From: Rhizomicrobium electricum | GTDB lineage: Bacteria > Pseudomonadota > Alphaproteobacteria > Micropepsales > Micropepsaceae | Assembly: GCF_011762045.1 (NCBI RefSeq) | Contig: NZ_JAASQS010000011.1 | Span: forward strand, 1 to 64,000 | Direction of reading: 5' to 3' | Length of the DNA: 64,000 nucleotides | In this document: positions 34,722 to 45,358 of the stretch, piece after piece | Layout of the letters: every line of letters starts with the position of its first letter | Numbering within the stretch: the first letter of the stretch is position 1 | Translations under genes and position numbers: made by a program | The notes under the pieces: generated by a model | Seen by the model: only the letters and a program-made list of their open reading frames with translations | Database searches by the model: none | What the model was told of the DNA's origin: nothing

Positions 34722-35327
34722 ATGATGAAAGGTTGGTTCCGGGCTGCTGCGATGACGACGGCGCTGCTCACGGCGGGCGTGGTCGCCCATGCCGAGGATG
34801 CGGCGGTCGCGCCGGTGCAGTCGTTCTATGACGGGCTGTTGTCGACCATGAAGCAGGGCAAGTCGCTCGGCATCAAGGGCCGCTTCGAGAAGCTCAAGCC
34901 GGTGATCGAAGCCTCGTTCGATATGCCCGGCATGACCCGGCTTTCGGTCGGTCCGGCGTGGAACACCATGTCGGATGCCGATCATGCGGCGCTCACCAAG
35001 GCGCTGACGCGCTACACGGTGGCGAGCTACGCCTCCAATTTCAAAAGCTTCGACGGCGAGAAATTCGTGGTCGAACCGGCCGCCAAAGACCGCAACGCCG
35101 ACAAGGTGGTATTCTCGAAGCTTATCGCCGGGAACGAAACCATTCCGTTCAACTACCTGATGCGTAAGAATGGCGCCTCTTGGAAGGTGATCGACATCTA
35201 TCTCAACGGCTTCGTCAGCCAGATGGCCAAGCAGCGTTCCGATTTCTCCTCGACGGTGACGGCGGGCGGCGCCGCGGCGCTGGAAAAGAAGATCAATACG
35301 CTTGCCGACGGGATGATGAAGGACTGA
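34722..35327 (+). CDS. hpnM: Hopanoid-associated periplasmic lipid carrier HpnM (MlaC family)
   Basis: A 201-residue protein with a signal peptide (MMKGWFRAAAMTTALLTAGVVAHAED). The mature part resembles the MlaC/Ttg2D lipid-binding fold: PVQSFYDGLL, then SFDMPGMTRLSVG, then FSKLIAG, NYLMRKNGASWKVIDIYLNG. HpnM proteins are assumed to carry hopanoids or phospholipids across the periplasm with the HpnN transporter. ATGs at 34722 and 34725 are both possible. A two-way terminator separates it from hpnN. Confidence 0.9.
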   Translation: MMKGWFRAAAMTTALLTAGVVAHAEDAAVAPVQSFYDGLLSTMKQGKSLGIKGRFEKLKPVIEASFDMPGMTRLSVGPAWNTMSDADHAALTKALTRYTVASYASNFKSFDGEKFVVEPAAKDRNADKVVFSKLIAGNETIPFNYLMRKNGASWKVIDIYLNGFVSQMAKQRSDFSSTVTAGGAAALEKKINTLADGMMKD

Positions 35328-35348
35328 GCTTCGTTATTACCGGATACG

Positions 35349-35376
35349 AAAAAGCCCGCGTCGCCGCGGGCTTTTT
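35349..35376. terminator. Bidirectional rho-independent terminator between hpnM and hpnN
   Basis: AAAAAGCCCGCG and CGCGGGCTTTTT form a 12-base stem around TCGC. The A-run on the left and T-run on the right give a U tail in both directions, serving hpnM (plus) and hpnN (minus). Confidence 0.9.
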
Positions 35377-35384
35377 TATTGGCT

Positions 35385-38054
35385 TCACTTGCCGTCCGCT
35401 TTCTGCGGCGGCGGGCCCAGCAGGGCGGGCAGGAAGAAGAGGGTGGTGAACAGCACCCAGCCGAGCGAGATCATCAAGAGGATGCCCATGCTCGCCGTGC
35501 CGGGATGGCTGGAGAGGATCAGCGAACCGAAGCCCGATGCCGTCGTCAGGGCGCTGAACAGCACCGCACGGGTCAGGCTCGACTGCAGCAGGTTCTGCGC
35601 TCCGGCCCGCCACGCCACCACAAAGTAGATGTTGAACGCCACGCCGATGCCGAACAGAAGCGGCAGGGCGATGATGTTGGCGAAGTTGAGCTGCAGCCCG
35701 ATGATGCGGCAGGTGGCAAGCGTCAGCACCAGGGTCAGCACCAGCGGGATGATGGTCATCATGATGTCGCGATGCCGCCGCAGCACGAAGGCCAAGAGGA
35801 TCGAGATCGCGATAAACGACCAGATGCCGGCCTGGACGAAGGCGCGCACGATGGTTTGACCGGACTCCTCGATGGTGATCGGCGTGCCGGTCGCATTCGG
35901 CGCCACCGCCATCACCGCTTTGGAGAAGCGCTTCATCGACTTGTTGTCGTGTGCAGAGGAATGCGGCGAGACCTGGATGCGGGCGGTACCGTCCTTGGCG
36001 ACCCATTCGGCGACCAGCGCCGGCGGCATCGAGTGGATGTCGACGGGTTCGGCCTGCAGCGCGGCGCGCAGCTGACTGAGAAGATCGTTGAGACCGGGGA
36101 TCAGCGCTTCCGTCGCGGCCTGACGCTTGGCGGCAGGAGCATCGGCGAGAACGTCGAGGGCTTTGGCCAGCCGGATTGCGTCGGAGCGCGCTTCCTTGTC
36201 GGCGGCGGTTTCCTTGCCGTCGGCCGGTTTGGCGGTGGCTTCGTGCAGCGACTTGGCGGCGGCCTTGAGGCTGACCACGATTTCCGCGTCGGTCGGCGGC
36301 GGCTTGACCTCGAACGGATTGACCGTCGAATCGAGCAACATCGCCGTGTCCTGGATGATCGCCAGTTTCTTCGGCTGATCCTGCGGGATGAAAGTCGACA
36401 GCGTCAGCGCCATGCCGACCAGCGGCTCGCGGTGATTGGCTTTGGCTTCGGCCGCGTCGGCGGCGACGATCTTGTCCGCCAGCTTGTCGGCGGCAGCGAG
36501 ATTGGGCGCCAGGACGTCGATGGTATTGGGCGAAGTGTCGGGGTCCTTGAACAGGTCGTTCAAAGTCGACATCGACTCCACTTTGGGGCTGCGCAGATCG
36601 AGCGGGTTGGCGTCGAACTGCGGCGGGAAGGCGATTTGCGCCGCCACGGCGACGACACCGATCGCGGCGCCCCAGGCGAGAACTTTGCGGCGGTTTTCGC
36701 GCAGGAACTTGTCGGCTGGCGCAAAGGCCGTGAAGCCGACACGTTCGGCTTCGCCCGCCGGCTTCACCAGCTTGATCAATGCCGGCAGGAAGGTGAGGGC
36801 CAGCACGAAGGCCACCACCATGCCGGTGCCGGCAATGACGCCGAGCTCGGCCACGCCGACATAATCGGTCGGGATGAAGGAGAAGAAGCCTGCCGCCGTC
36901 GCCGATGCCGCCAGCGCCAGCGGAATGCCGACGCCGCGTCCGGCACAGTTGAGGGCCTTGTCGAGATCGCCGACCGCATGCCGCTCGGCGCGGTAGCGCA
37001 CCGCGAACTGGATGGCGAAATCGACGCCGAGGCCGACGAACAGTGCGATGAAGGCGATCGAGATGATGTTGAAGATGCCGACGAACAGAAGGCCCAGCGC
37101 CGTCGTCGCCGCCAGTCCGACGCCGAGGGTCAGAAGGATGCAGACGATGATGCGGGCCGAATGCACCGCCAGCCACAGGCAGAAGGTGATGGCGAGGAAC
37201 ATCGCAAGGCCCATCAGCGGGCCGTTTTCCGAGAGGCTTGCGAATTCCTCGTCCGCCAGCGGTACCGGACCGGTGAGGCGTACGGTGACGCCGCGATCGG
37301 GCGTCAGATGCAGGGCCTTGGCGGCCGCGCGGATTGCATTCTCCGCCGTCTCGCCCGGCATCAGGCTGGAATAGTCGAGCTTGGGTTGAACCTCGATGAA
37401 GGTGCGGGTGCGGGCGAACGAGCATTCCTTGTTGCTGGCATCGCCGGCCGCAAACATCGACTGCCACGACAGGTAATCCGGCTTGCCGGCGTTGGTCCGG
37501 TCGAGCGTGTCGGCGAAGGCGTTCATCGGCGCGTCGATGTCGGCGAGCTTGGCTTGGCCGCTGTTGACGCCCAGCATCATGGTCGACAGCGAAGCCATCA
37601 CGCCGCGCAAGGATGGATCGGCTGCCAGCGAGCCGAGGAAGGGCTGCGCCTGAACCAGCTTGCCCATTGCGTCCTGCACGCAATGCTCGGGCAGAAACAA
37701 CAAGCCGTTCTTTTCGAAATAAGCGCCGCCGTCGGGCCGGTGGACAGCCGGGAACATCTTCGGATCGGCGCTGAGCTTGGCGGCCAGCGCATTGGCGGCC
37801 GAATTGGAACGGTCGGCCGCGTTCGAATCGATGACGACCAGGATCAGGTTATTGCGCTGAGGAAAGAGCTTGTCGAAACGCGCCATGGTCTTCTGCCACG
37901 GCAGATCGGGTGAGATCAGCGAGCCCGAGTCCGAATTCATGGCGAAGTTGCCGGCCGTATAGGCCATGGAACCCGCCGCCACGACGAGGCCCGCCACCAC
38001 CACGGCGCGGGCATGCTTGGTGCAATAGGAAACGATACGTCCGACGATCGACAT
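35385..38054 (-). CDS. hpnN: Hopanoid transporter HpnN (RND/MMPL family)
   Basis: An 889-residue inner-membrane RND transporter needed in other bacteria to move hopanoids to the outer membrane. It has a first membrane helix (about 16-36), a large periplasmic domain, a cluster of five helices including LFVGLGVDFAIQFAVRYR (about 340-360), and a repeat of this plan in the second half ending near IILMISLGWVLFTTLFFLP-type helices. Length is typical. mlaA lies 38 bases upstream on the same strand, so an outer-membrane lipoprotein and the pump are co-expressed. Confidence 0.93.
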   Translation of the reverse strand: MSIVGRIVSYCTKHARAVVVAGLVVAAGSMAYTAGNFAMNSDSGSLISPDLPWQKTMARFDKLFPQRNNLILVVIDSNAADRSNSAANALAAKLSADPKMFPAVHRPDGGAYFEKNGLLFLPEHCVQDAMGKLVQAQPFLGSLAADPSLRGVMASLSTMMLGVNSGQAKLADIDAPMNAFADTLDRTNAGKPDYLSWQSMFAAGDASNKECSFARTRTFIEVQPKLDYSSLMPGETAENAIRAAAKALHLTPDRGVTVRLTGPVPLADEEFASLSENGPLMGLAMFLAITFCLWLAVHSARIIVCILLTLGVGLAATTALGLLFVGIFNIISIAFIALFVGLGVDFAIQFAVRYRAERHAVGDLDKALNCAGRGVGIPLALAASATAAGFFSFIPTDYVGVAELGVIAGTGMVVAFVLALTFLPALIKLVKPAGEAERVGFTAFAPADKFLRENRRKVLAWGAAIGVVAVAAQIAFPPQFDANPLDLRSPKVESMSTLNDLFKDPDTSPNTIDVLAPNLAAADKLADKIVAADAAEAKANHREPLVGMALTLSTFIPQDQPKKLAIIQDTAMLLDSTVNPFEVKPPPTDAEIVVSLKAAAKSLHEATAKPADGKETAADKEARSDAIRLAKALDVLADAPAAKRQAATEALIPGLNDLLSQLRAALQAEPVDIHSMPPALVAEWVAKDGTARIQVSPHSSAHDNKSMKRFSKAVMAVAPNATGTPITIEESGQTIVRAFVQAGIWSFIAISILLAFVLRRHRDIMMTIIPLVLTLVLTLATCRIIGLQLNFANIIALPLLFGIGVAFNIYFVVAWRAGAQNLLQSSLTRAVLFSALTTASGFGSLILSSHPGTASMGILLMISLGWVLFTTLFFLPALLGPPPQKADGK

Positions 38055-38092
38055 CGCTGACTTTCGACAAAATGATTCGACGGACTAGGCTT

Positions 38093-38932
38093 CTACTGCC
38101 TCGGGGCGTCCGGCGCGAGGGGGGCAGGGGCCGGCGGAGGCGGTGCTGCCGTCGGTTTGTCGCCCGGTGTGGGATTGTCGTCGTCGTCCAACACAGGTGA
38201 TTCGCCGGGAGCTTCCGGCGGCCGCGCGCCCGGCCGCGGCTCGTTGGTGATGGCGGCATCGCGGCGCAACGCGTAGAGCCGGCGCATGGCGGCGTAATAG
38301 TCGATGCTGGTACGTTCGACTTCGTGCAGGGCGCTGACCGCCCGCGACCGCTGATCCACTGCTTTGATCGCGGTCTGGCCGAGGCCGACATAGTACTTGC
38401 CGCTGTAGCGCACGTACGAGAACGGGTTGAAATAGTGGTCGATCAGGAGTTTGCCGCCGACATCGCGAGCCGTCGTCGAACCCATCAGCGGCAGGACGAA
38501 ATAGGGTCCGCCGGGCACGCCCCAGACGCCGAGGGTCTGGCCGAAATCCTCGTCGCGGCCGATGCAGCCCATGTCCGTTGCCGGGTCCGTGAAGCCGAGA
38601 ATGCCGATCGTGGAGTTCACGCCGAGCCGGCAGATCGCATACCCGGCATAGGTCACTTCGCCTTGCAGGAGGTCGTTGGCCATACTGACCGGCAGGCTCA
38701 GATTGGACATGAAATTGTGCACGCCAGTGCGCACCGAGTCGGGCAGGGCATGTTTATAGTAACTCGCAGCCGGCAGCGCCGCGTGTTTGTCGAGGGAATG
38801 GTTGAAGTCGAAAATCTCGCGATTGACCGGCTCCAAAGGGTCGTAAACGCCATCGTGCGTGGCGCCTGCGCAGCCGCCCAGCAGGACGGCAAGTACAAGT
38901 ATCGACCCAAACTTCGGTAACGTAGCCACCAA
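38093..38932 (-). CDS. mlaA: MlaA/VacJ family outer-membrane lipoprotein, hpnN-linked copy
   Basis: A 279-residue lipoprotein: lipobox LGGC near residue 20, then YDPLEPVNREIFDFN, DRSGA-type core segments and GQTLGVWGVPGGPYFVLPLMGSTT-like VacJ signatures. A long Pro-rich tail follows residue 230, which is unusual for the family. The start is TTG at 38932 or GTG at 38929. MlaA proteins take misplaced phospholipid out of the outer membrane. Co-transcription with hpnN suggests a hopanoid-trafficking version. A second mlaA lies at 43558-44259. Confidence 0.88.
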   Translation of the reverse strand: MVATLPKFGSILVLAVLLGGCAGATHDGVYDPLEPVNREIFDFNHSLDKHAALPAASYYKHALPDSVRTGVHNFMSNLSLPVSMANDLLQGEVTYAGYAICRLGVNSTIGILGFTDPATDMGCIGRDEDFGQTLGVWGVPGGPYFVLPLMGSTTARDVGGKLLIDHYFNPFSYVRYSGKYYVGLGQTAIKAVDQRSRAVSALHEVERTSIDYYAAMRRLYALRRDAAITNEPRPGARPPEAPGESPVLDDDDNPTPGDKPTAAPPPPAPAPLAPDAPRQ

Positions 38933-39378
38933 GACCCCCAGATAGAATCAGGTTACCGAGAGTCGCGTTCAGTTTCCATGCGCCTAACCCTGCAGTTCTG
39001 GAAAAAGATCCCTTTTTCCTCAACAAAGCCAGCGGCCTGCTGCGCGACTGATTATTCATCAAAGCCCTGTTCCGGATGGGAACACAACTGTGAGAGTTGG
39101 TGCTGGGGCGTTAACCATTATTCAGTTGAGGTGGCAGGGCTGTTAACGATTATGCGTTGCAGAAACTGCCGGCCCTGCTGCTGGCATCTGCCTCAAAAGC
39201 GAGCGCGTATGCGGGCGGTGTTAACTATATCTAGATTAATAATGGTCCTCGGCCGCTGCAAAAGAGTCGCCGCTTGTTGCCGCGAAGTCACGGAAAAACC
39301 AAGGAAACCTTTGAGATTGGAAGGATCGATCTGCTAAATTTAGGCAGTTTCGTGGGAGAGCAATCGGTACGCCGTGCC
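38933..39378. other. Intergenic region between divergent mlaA and beta-barrel gene
   Basis: About 445 bases with no supportable gene. It contains a weak AT-rich hairpin (GGAAAAAG and CTTTTTCC at 39000-39019) and GTTAAC sequences near 39112, 39141 and 39220. The TTAA pairs are not spaced by seven bases, so they are not CtrA sites. It must hold the two divergent promoters. Confidence 0.4.
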
Positions 39379-40470
39379 ATGAGGGGTTTTTGGTTAAACC
39401 GCGGGCTGCTTGCCGCGGGCGTCGTCGTCGGATTGGCGACCGCCTCCGCGTCGTTGGCGGCTGAAACGTCGGGCATCTCCGTTCAGACGGCGAGGCTAGC
39501 CGGGACGTTTGATCTTCCGGTTGTGCTGCCCGATGCCGTGGCGCCCCCGAATGTGCTGCGCAATCCGATCGAAGAAATCACCGCCGTCTACGCCTTCGAC
39601 GACATGATGGCGCTCGAGACCAGCTACAACGCCGACGTCACCCGCATGCTCGATCGCTTTGTGCCGGGCACGGATGCCTTCGACGGTCTGTTCTATTCCT
39701 CGGCGGCGCTGGGATCGCCTTACGCCGGTTTGTCGAGCGGCGGCGATTACATTGGTCTTAGGGGCAAGCTCTCCGAAGGCCTGACACTCTCGTTCGGTCG
39801 CGCGTCCTCGTCGCCGGGGCTCAATCGTTTCCTGCTCAACCGGAGCAATGCTTATGCCGGGCTCGGCGGCCGTCTGCCGTTCGATACCCGCTACACCAAT
39901 TCGGTGCTCGCCGCGATGACGTGGGATTTCGCGCGCTGGGGCGGCATCAATTTGACGGCCTCGCAGACGGATGAGCGCGGCGGCGTGCTCGGGATAGTCA
40001 ACTCGTCGCTTGGCGGGCGCACCTCCGCTTTGGGCGTGACGGCCCATGTCAATTTCGGCGGCGGCTGGGTGACCACGGCGAGCTACTCGGAAGGCCTCAC
40101 GCAACTCGCGCTGCGTCCTGGCGCGATCGGCTCCAACACGACGTTCCGCACCGAGGCGTTTGGCGTGGCGGTTGCCAAGCACGGCCTGTTCAAGAAAAAC
40201 GATGCCCTCGGCGTCGCGTTCGCGCAGCCGGCTCCCAATTTCGGCACGCCGCTGACCACCGTCGACAAGCCGGCGGAATTGCAGTTCTTCGGCCACGACA
40301 AGCTGATGTCGTCGATGGCCCAGGAAACCGACATCGAGCTTGGCTACAAGACGTCGTTCTTCGGGGATTCGGTGGCGCTGCAGACCAACGCCTCCTACCA
40401 GATGAATTACGGCGGCATCATGGGCCGGGATTCGGTCTCGCTCCTGTCCAAGGCCAAAATCAAATTTTGA
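39379..40470 (+). CDS. Outer-membrane beta-barrel/autotransporter-domain-like protein
   Basis: A 363-residue protein with a signal peptide (RGLLAAGVVVGLATASASLAAE). The rest consists of alternating aromatic/Gly-rich strands (SGGDYIGLRGKLSEGLTLSFG, TRYTNSVLAAMTWDF) and ends in KAKIKF with a terminal Phe, the usual signal for BAM-dependent outer-membrane insertion. It resembles the C-terminal barrel of autotransporters without a long passenger. An in-frame GTG near 39352 is an alternative start. Function unknown; the location between two lipid-transport modules may be meaningful. Confidence 0.6.
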   Translation: MRGFWLNRGLLAAGVVVGLATASASLAAETSGISVQTARLAGTFDLPVVLPDAVAPPNVLRNPIEEITAVYAFDDMMALETSYNADVTRMLDRFVPGTDAFDGLFYSSAALGSPYAGLSSGGDYIGLRGKLSEGLTLSFGRASSSPGLNRFLLNRSNAYAGLGGRLPFDTRYTNSVLAAMTWDFARWGGINLTASQTDERGGVLGIVNSSLGGRTSALGVTAHVNFGGGWVTTASYSEGLTQLALRPGAIGSNTTFRTEAFGVAVAKHGLFKKNDALGVAFAQPAPNFGTPLTTVDKPAELQFFGHDKLMSSMAQETDIELGYKTSFFGDSVALQTNASYQMNYGGIMGRDSVSLLSKAKIKF

Positions 40471-40571
40471 TTTAGGCGGTCGGTCGCCGTAACGCGCGCG
40501 CGGTTGCTTGCGCCGTGCCGCTTCTGTACAACGCGCCCGATCCCAACGCCCCAACCATAAAGGAACTGCCG

Positions 40572-42227
<1,656 letters not shown>

Positions 42228-42249
42228 TACTTTTTCGATACTCAGATAG

Positions 42250-42282
42250 AAACGGCCCGGTTTTCCGGGCCGTTTTGTTTTT
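42250..42282 (+). terminator. Rho-independent terminator after ettA
   Basis: AAACGGCCCGG and CCGGGCCGTTT around a TTTT loop, followed by TGTTTTTCC. Confidence 0.88.
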
Positions 42283-42355
42283 CCGTTCTGCGGCTCGCTT
42301 GGAACCGGAGCTCTTTTCCACCGTTGGCACTTTGGCTGGCACAGCGGAGAGCCTC

Positions 42356-42790
42356 ATGGACCGCAGTTTCGAATTCGCTCCTACCTTCGAACTCACGCTT
42401 GCCCGCGCCATCCCCGCGCCGCCGGCCACCGTGTTCGATGCATGGCTCGATCCCAAGAAGCCGGGCGGACCGTGGTTCGGGGTCAAGGCGCTGGTGCTCG
42501 ATCCTGTGCCCGGCGGTTTGTTTTATCATGCCGTCACGTTCGAAGGGCGCGAGTGGGCCCATTACGGGCGCTTCCTGGTGATTGATCGTCCGAAAAAGAT
42601 CGAACACACCTGGGTTTCGGCCGCGACGCGCGGACTTGAATCTGTGCTGACGCTGACGTTTGCGGCGGAAGGCGAGGGTACGCTCCTCACCCTTCACCAC
42701 GCCGGTCTGCCCGACGACGCGATGGGGCGGCGCCACGAAGAAGGGTGGCGTCTCGGCCTCGATGGGCTGCACGACGACTATCAGCTCTAA
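42356..42790 (+). CDS. AHSA1/SRPBCC domain protein
   Basis: A 144-residue START-like protein: FELTLARAIPAPPATVFDAWLDPKK at the N-terminus, a central GGLFYHAVTFEGREWAHYGRF, and a C-terminal helix (HEEGWRLGLDGL). These match the AHSA1/polyketide-cyclase-like superfamily, which binds hydrophobic ligands. The substrate is unknown. It is a single gene between two terminators. Confidence 0.7.
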   Translation: MDRSFEFAPTFELTLARAIPAPPATVFDAWLDPKKPGGPWFGVKALVLDPVPGGLFYHAVTFEGREWAHYGRFLVIDRPKKIEHTWVSAATRGLESVLTLTFAAEGEGTLLTLHHAGLPDDAMGRRHEEGWRLGLDGLHDDYQL

Positions 42791-42794
42791 ACAA

Positions 42795-42822
42795 AAACGG
42801 CCCGGATTGCTCCGGGCCGTTT
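42795..42822. terminator. Bidirectional terminator between AHSA1 gene and mlaC
   Basis: AAACGGCCCGGA and TCCGGGCCGTTT around TTGC. The flanking ACAAAAA gives a U tail for mlaC on the minus strand, and the right side serves the plus-strand gene. Confidence 0.85.
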
Positions 42823-42847
42823 CGGTATTCGATCGGGTCGAAACTTA

Positions 42848-43483
42848 GTGCTGCTGCGCCGCCTTCTGCTTGAGCATGGCGACCAGCGCCTTCACGTCGC
42901 CGTTCTTCTGGCCGAGGTAGGAGGTGAAGTCGTTGCGCTCGAGTTCGCGGATCCACACGCCTTCGACCGAGAAGTCGACCACCAGCATGCGGCCGTTGAC
43001 CGTCTGCACACGGAAGTTCACTTCGAACGGCTTGGCGCTCGGCTTCTTGGGATCGACCGTCACGGTCTTGACCATGATGTCGTTGGCGCCGAGCTGGTTC
43101 GAGCCGGTCACCTTCAGGCTCTGGCCGGAGTATTTGGCGAAATAGGACTGGTAGACCGACATCGCGTAGTCCTTGAACGCGGCGTCGAACGCAGTCAGGT
43201 CTTCGGGGCTGGCCGAACGGCGGTACTGGCCGAGCGTATAGCGGCCGATGGACTGGATGTCGGTGAGGCCGAGCAGGAAGTTCTGGAACTCGGTCTTCTT
43301 CTGCTCTTTCGAGCTTGCCGTGTTGTTCAGGATGCCCATGGCCTTCTGAACGTTGTCGGCGATGAACTGCTCGGCCGGGCTCGCCGCTTCGGCGCGTCCC
43401 ATCGAAAGGCCGAGGCTCAGCACCAGCGCCGCCACGAAACTGAACGAAGTCGCAAAGAATTTAAGTCTCATCATACCGCGCAT
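42848..43483 (-). CDS. mlaC: Periplasmic phospholipid carrier MlaC
   Basis: A 211-residue protein with a signal peptide (FFATSFSFVAALVLSLGLSM). The MlaC fold follows: PAEQFIADNVQKAMGIL, then TDIQSIGRYTLGQYRR, then SYFAKYSGQ, and VVDFSVEGVWIRELERNDFTSYL. It shuttles phospholipid between the outer-membrane MlaA complex and the inner-membrane MlaFEDB transporter. The ATG at 43483 follows AAAGGA. It is downstream of mlaA copy 2 in the same operon; mlaFEDB is not in the window. It is a paralogue of HpnM. Confidence 0.9.
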
Positions 43484-43557
43484 CCGAATATCCTTTGCCC
43501 GTAATCCGTGAGGAGAGGTAATGCTCGCTCGCCTGTATGGCAAGTTCGTGGCGCAAT

Positions 43558-44259
43558 TTACTCGTCGTTCGAGGGCATTCCGTTACGGATTTGATACGCC
43601 CGGTTCTGCCGGTAGAGACTGCGCACCGTGGCATAGAAGTCGAGCGAGTTGCGTTCGATGCCGTCGAGCGTCTCCAGGCCGCGTGAGCGGGTGTCGACGA
43701 TGTTCAGATACATGCGGACGCCTTCCCACATCACGTGCCGCTTGAATTTGATGTAAGTGACCGGATCGAAAGCGACATCCGCCCCGCGTCCGACGGCATC
43801 GCGCGGGTTGGACGGACCGAGCAGCGGCAGCATGAGGTAGGGCCCGTCGCCGACGCCCCAGACCGCCAGGGTCTGGCCGAAATCCTCGTCGTGCGACTCG
43901 ATCCCGAAACGGGTGGCGACGTCGAACAGCCCGCCGAGGCCGAGGGTCGAATTGATCAGAAAGCGGCCGGTCATGGTGCCGGCGCGGCCCGGCTCGGCCT
44001 GCAGCAGGTCGTTGGCCACCACCACCGGAGCGTGCAGGTTGTCGAGCGTGCTGCGCACCGAGTCCCGCACCTCTTCCGGCACATAGGTCTGGTAACGCTG
44101 GGCGGTCGGCTTGAGGAACGTCCGGTCGATACTGAGATTGAAATCGAATATCGCCCGGTTGGTGGCTTCATAAGGATCGTTCACCCCGGCGGGGTCCGCC
44201 GGCGTGGCACAGCCGCCAAGGAGCACCCCCGCAGCAACGAGAAAAGCCAATATGCGCAT
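43558..44259 (-). CDS. mlaA: MlaA/VacJ family lipoprotein, mlaC-linked copy
   Basis: A 233-residue lipoprotein: lipobox LLGGC near residue 17, then NDPYEATNRAIFDFNLSIDRTF and the core GQTLAVWGVGDGPYLMLPLLGPSNPRD. It is shorter than the hpnN-linked copy and lacks the Pro-rich tail, so it looks like the standard Mla component. The ATG at 44259 gives a proper signal peptide; the frame extends to 44355 without support. mlaC follows after 74 bases. Confidence 0.9.
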   Translation of the reverse strand: MRILAFLVAAGVLLGGCATPADPAGVNDPYEATNRAIFDFNLSIDRTFLKPTAQRYQTYVPEEVRDSVRSTLDNLHAPVVVANDLLQAEPGRAGTMTGRFLINSTLGLGGLFDVATRFGIESHDEDFGQTLAVWGVGDGPYLMLPLLGPSNPRDAVGRGADVAFDPVTYIKFKRHVMWEGVRMYLNIVDTRSRGLETLDGIERNSLDFYATVRSLYRQNRAYQIRNGMPSNDE

Positions 44260-44352
44260 AATGTTAGCGGTACCGCCCAGGACTGGGCACCGCCCCCCGA
44301 AGACGCTATTGGTCCCAGGTTTTGCGGCCCTTGCACAGGCGGTCAAACGAAG

Positions 44353-44374
44353 CATATAAAGATATGTTTATATG
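44353..44374. promoter_or_regulatory. SahR-type operator upstream of regulator-metF-metH
   Basis: CATATAAA and TTTATATG form perfect eight-base arms around GATATG, ending 15 bases before the regulator start. The AT-rich arms with a central GATAT-like core resemble sites of the S-adenosylhomocysteine-responsive ArsR-family regulator SahR. It probably mediates autoregulation and control of metF-metH. Confidence 0.6.
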
Positions 44375-44389
44375 TGGTAGGACCTGTTC

Positions 44390-45358
44390 ATGGACTGGCT
44401 TGTCGCGATGCTGCGTGCCGCCGGCGACCCGACGCGGTTGCGCCTGCTCCTGTTGCTGCGCCAGGCAGAGCTGACGGTTTCCGAGCTGATCGAGATCATC
44501 GGCCAGAGCCAGCCGCGGGTCAGCCGCCACCTCAAGCTCTTGTGCAGCGCCGGACTGATCGCCCGCTTTAAGGAAGGCAGCTGGGTGTTCTATCGCGCCA
44601 CCGACGAGGGCAAGGGTGCCGCCCTGGGTGCCGCCTTGGCCGATCTGTTGCCGGGCCCGCCGGAAGCCGACCTGAAGCGCCTTGCCGCCGTGCGCGAGAA
44701 GCGGGCCGCAGAGGCCGCCGCGTATTTCAAGGCCAATGCCTCCGAATGGGGCCGCATCCGTTCGCTTCATGCGCCCGAGCGCGAAGTGGAGGAGGCGATT
44801 CTGCGCCATCTGACCGCCGCGCCCATCGAGCAATTGCTCGATGCCGGCACCGGCACCGGGCGGATGCTGGAACTGCTGGCCCCGCACGCCAAGCGCGCGG
44901 TCGGCATCGATACCAGCCCGGAGATGCTAGCCATCGCGCGCGACAGGCTTTTGCGCGGCACGCTGCCGAACTGCCAGGTGCGCCTCGGCGACACTTATCG
45001 CCTGCCGTTCGATGCCGGCGGAGCGGCTGGCGGCTTCGACGTCGTGCTCTTTCATCAGGTTCTTCACTATCTCGACGATCCGGCCGCCGCCGTGGCCGAA
45101 GGGGCGCGGGTGCTGAAGCGCGGCGGACGTCTGTTGATCGCCGATTTTGCGCCCCACAGCCTCGAATTCCTGCGCGACGACTACGCCCACCGCCGCCTCG
45201 GCTTCTCCGACAGAGAAGTGCAAGGCTGGTTTGCGCAAGCCGGCTTGAAGCTGACGGCAGCCGAAGCCATCGCGCCGCACACCGATTCCAAGGAACAACT
45301 CATCGTGCAGATCTGGCTCGGACAAAGCCCCGCGGCCACATTGGGAGTGGCGGCATGA
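44390..45358 (+). CDS. sahR: ArsR-family regulator fused to SAM-dependent methyltransferase (SahR type)
   Basis: A 322-residue fusion. Residues 1 to about 95 form a winged helix (DPTRLRLLLLLRQAELTVSELIEIIGQSQPRVSRHLKLL). Residues about 130-310 form a class I methyltransferase fold, with LLDAGTGTGRMLELL as the SAM motif and VLFHQVLHYLDDPAAAV. In Proteobacteria such fusions ahead of methionine-cycle genes are SahR regulators that respond to S-adenosylhomocysteine. The stop overlaps the metF start. The methyltransferase part may serve only to bind ligand. Confidence 0.75.
   Translation: MDWLVAMLRAAGDPTRLRLLLLLRQAELTVSELIEIIGQSQPRVSRHLKLLCSAGLIARFKEGSWVFYRATDEGKGAALGAALADLLPGPPEADLKRLAAVREKRAAEAAAYFKANASEWGRIRSLHAPEREVEEAILRHLTAAPIEQLLDAGTGTGRMLELLAPHAKRAVGIDTSPEMLAIARDRLLRGTLPNCQVRLGDTYRLPFDAGGAAGGFDVVLFHQVLHYLDDPAAAVAEGARVLKRGGRLLIADFAPHSLEFLRDDYAHRRLGFSDREVQGWFAQAGLKLTAAEAIAPHTDSKEQLIVQIWLGQSPAATLGVAA

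Noticed and set aside
35379..37913. An 844-codon plus-strand frame opposite hpnN, with similar frames opposite ettA (40407-42197) and hpnJ (11692-13233)
   Set aside because: No domain is recognisable, the composition is Arg/Gly/His-rich, and well-supported genes lie on the other strand.
39100..39245. CtrA binding sites in repeated GTTAAC sequences
   Set aside because: The TTAA pairs are not seven bases apart (the closest pair is eleven apart), so they do not fit the CtrA consensus.
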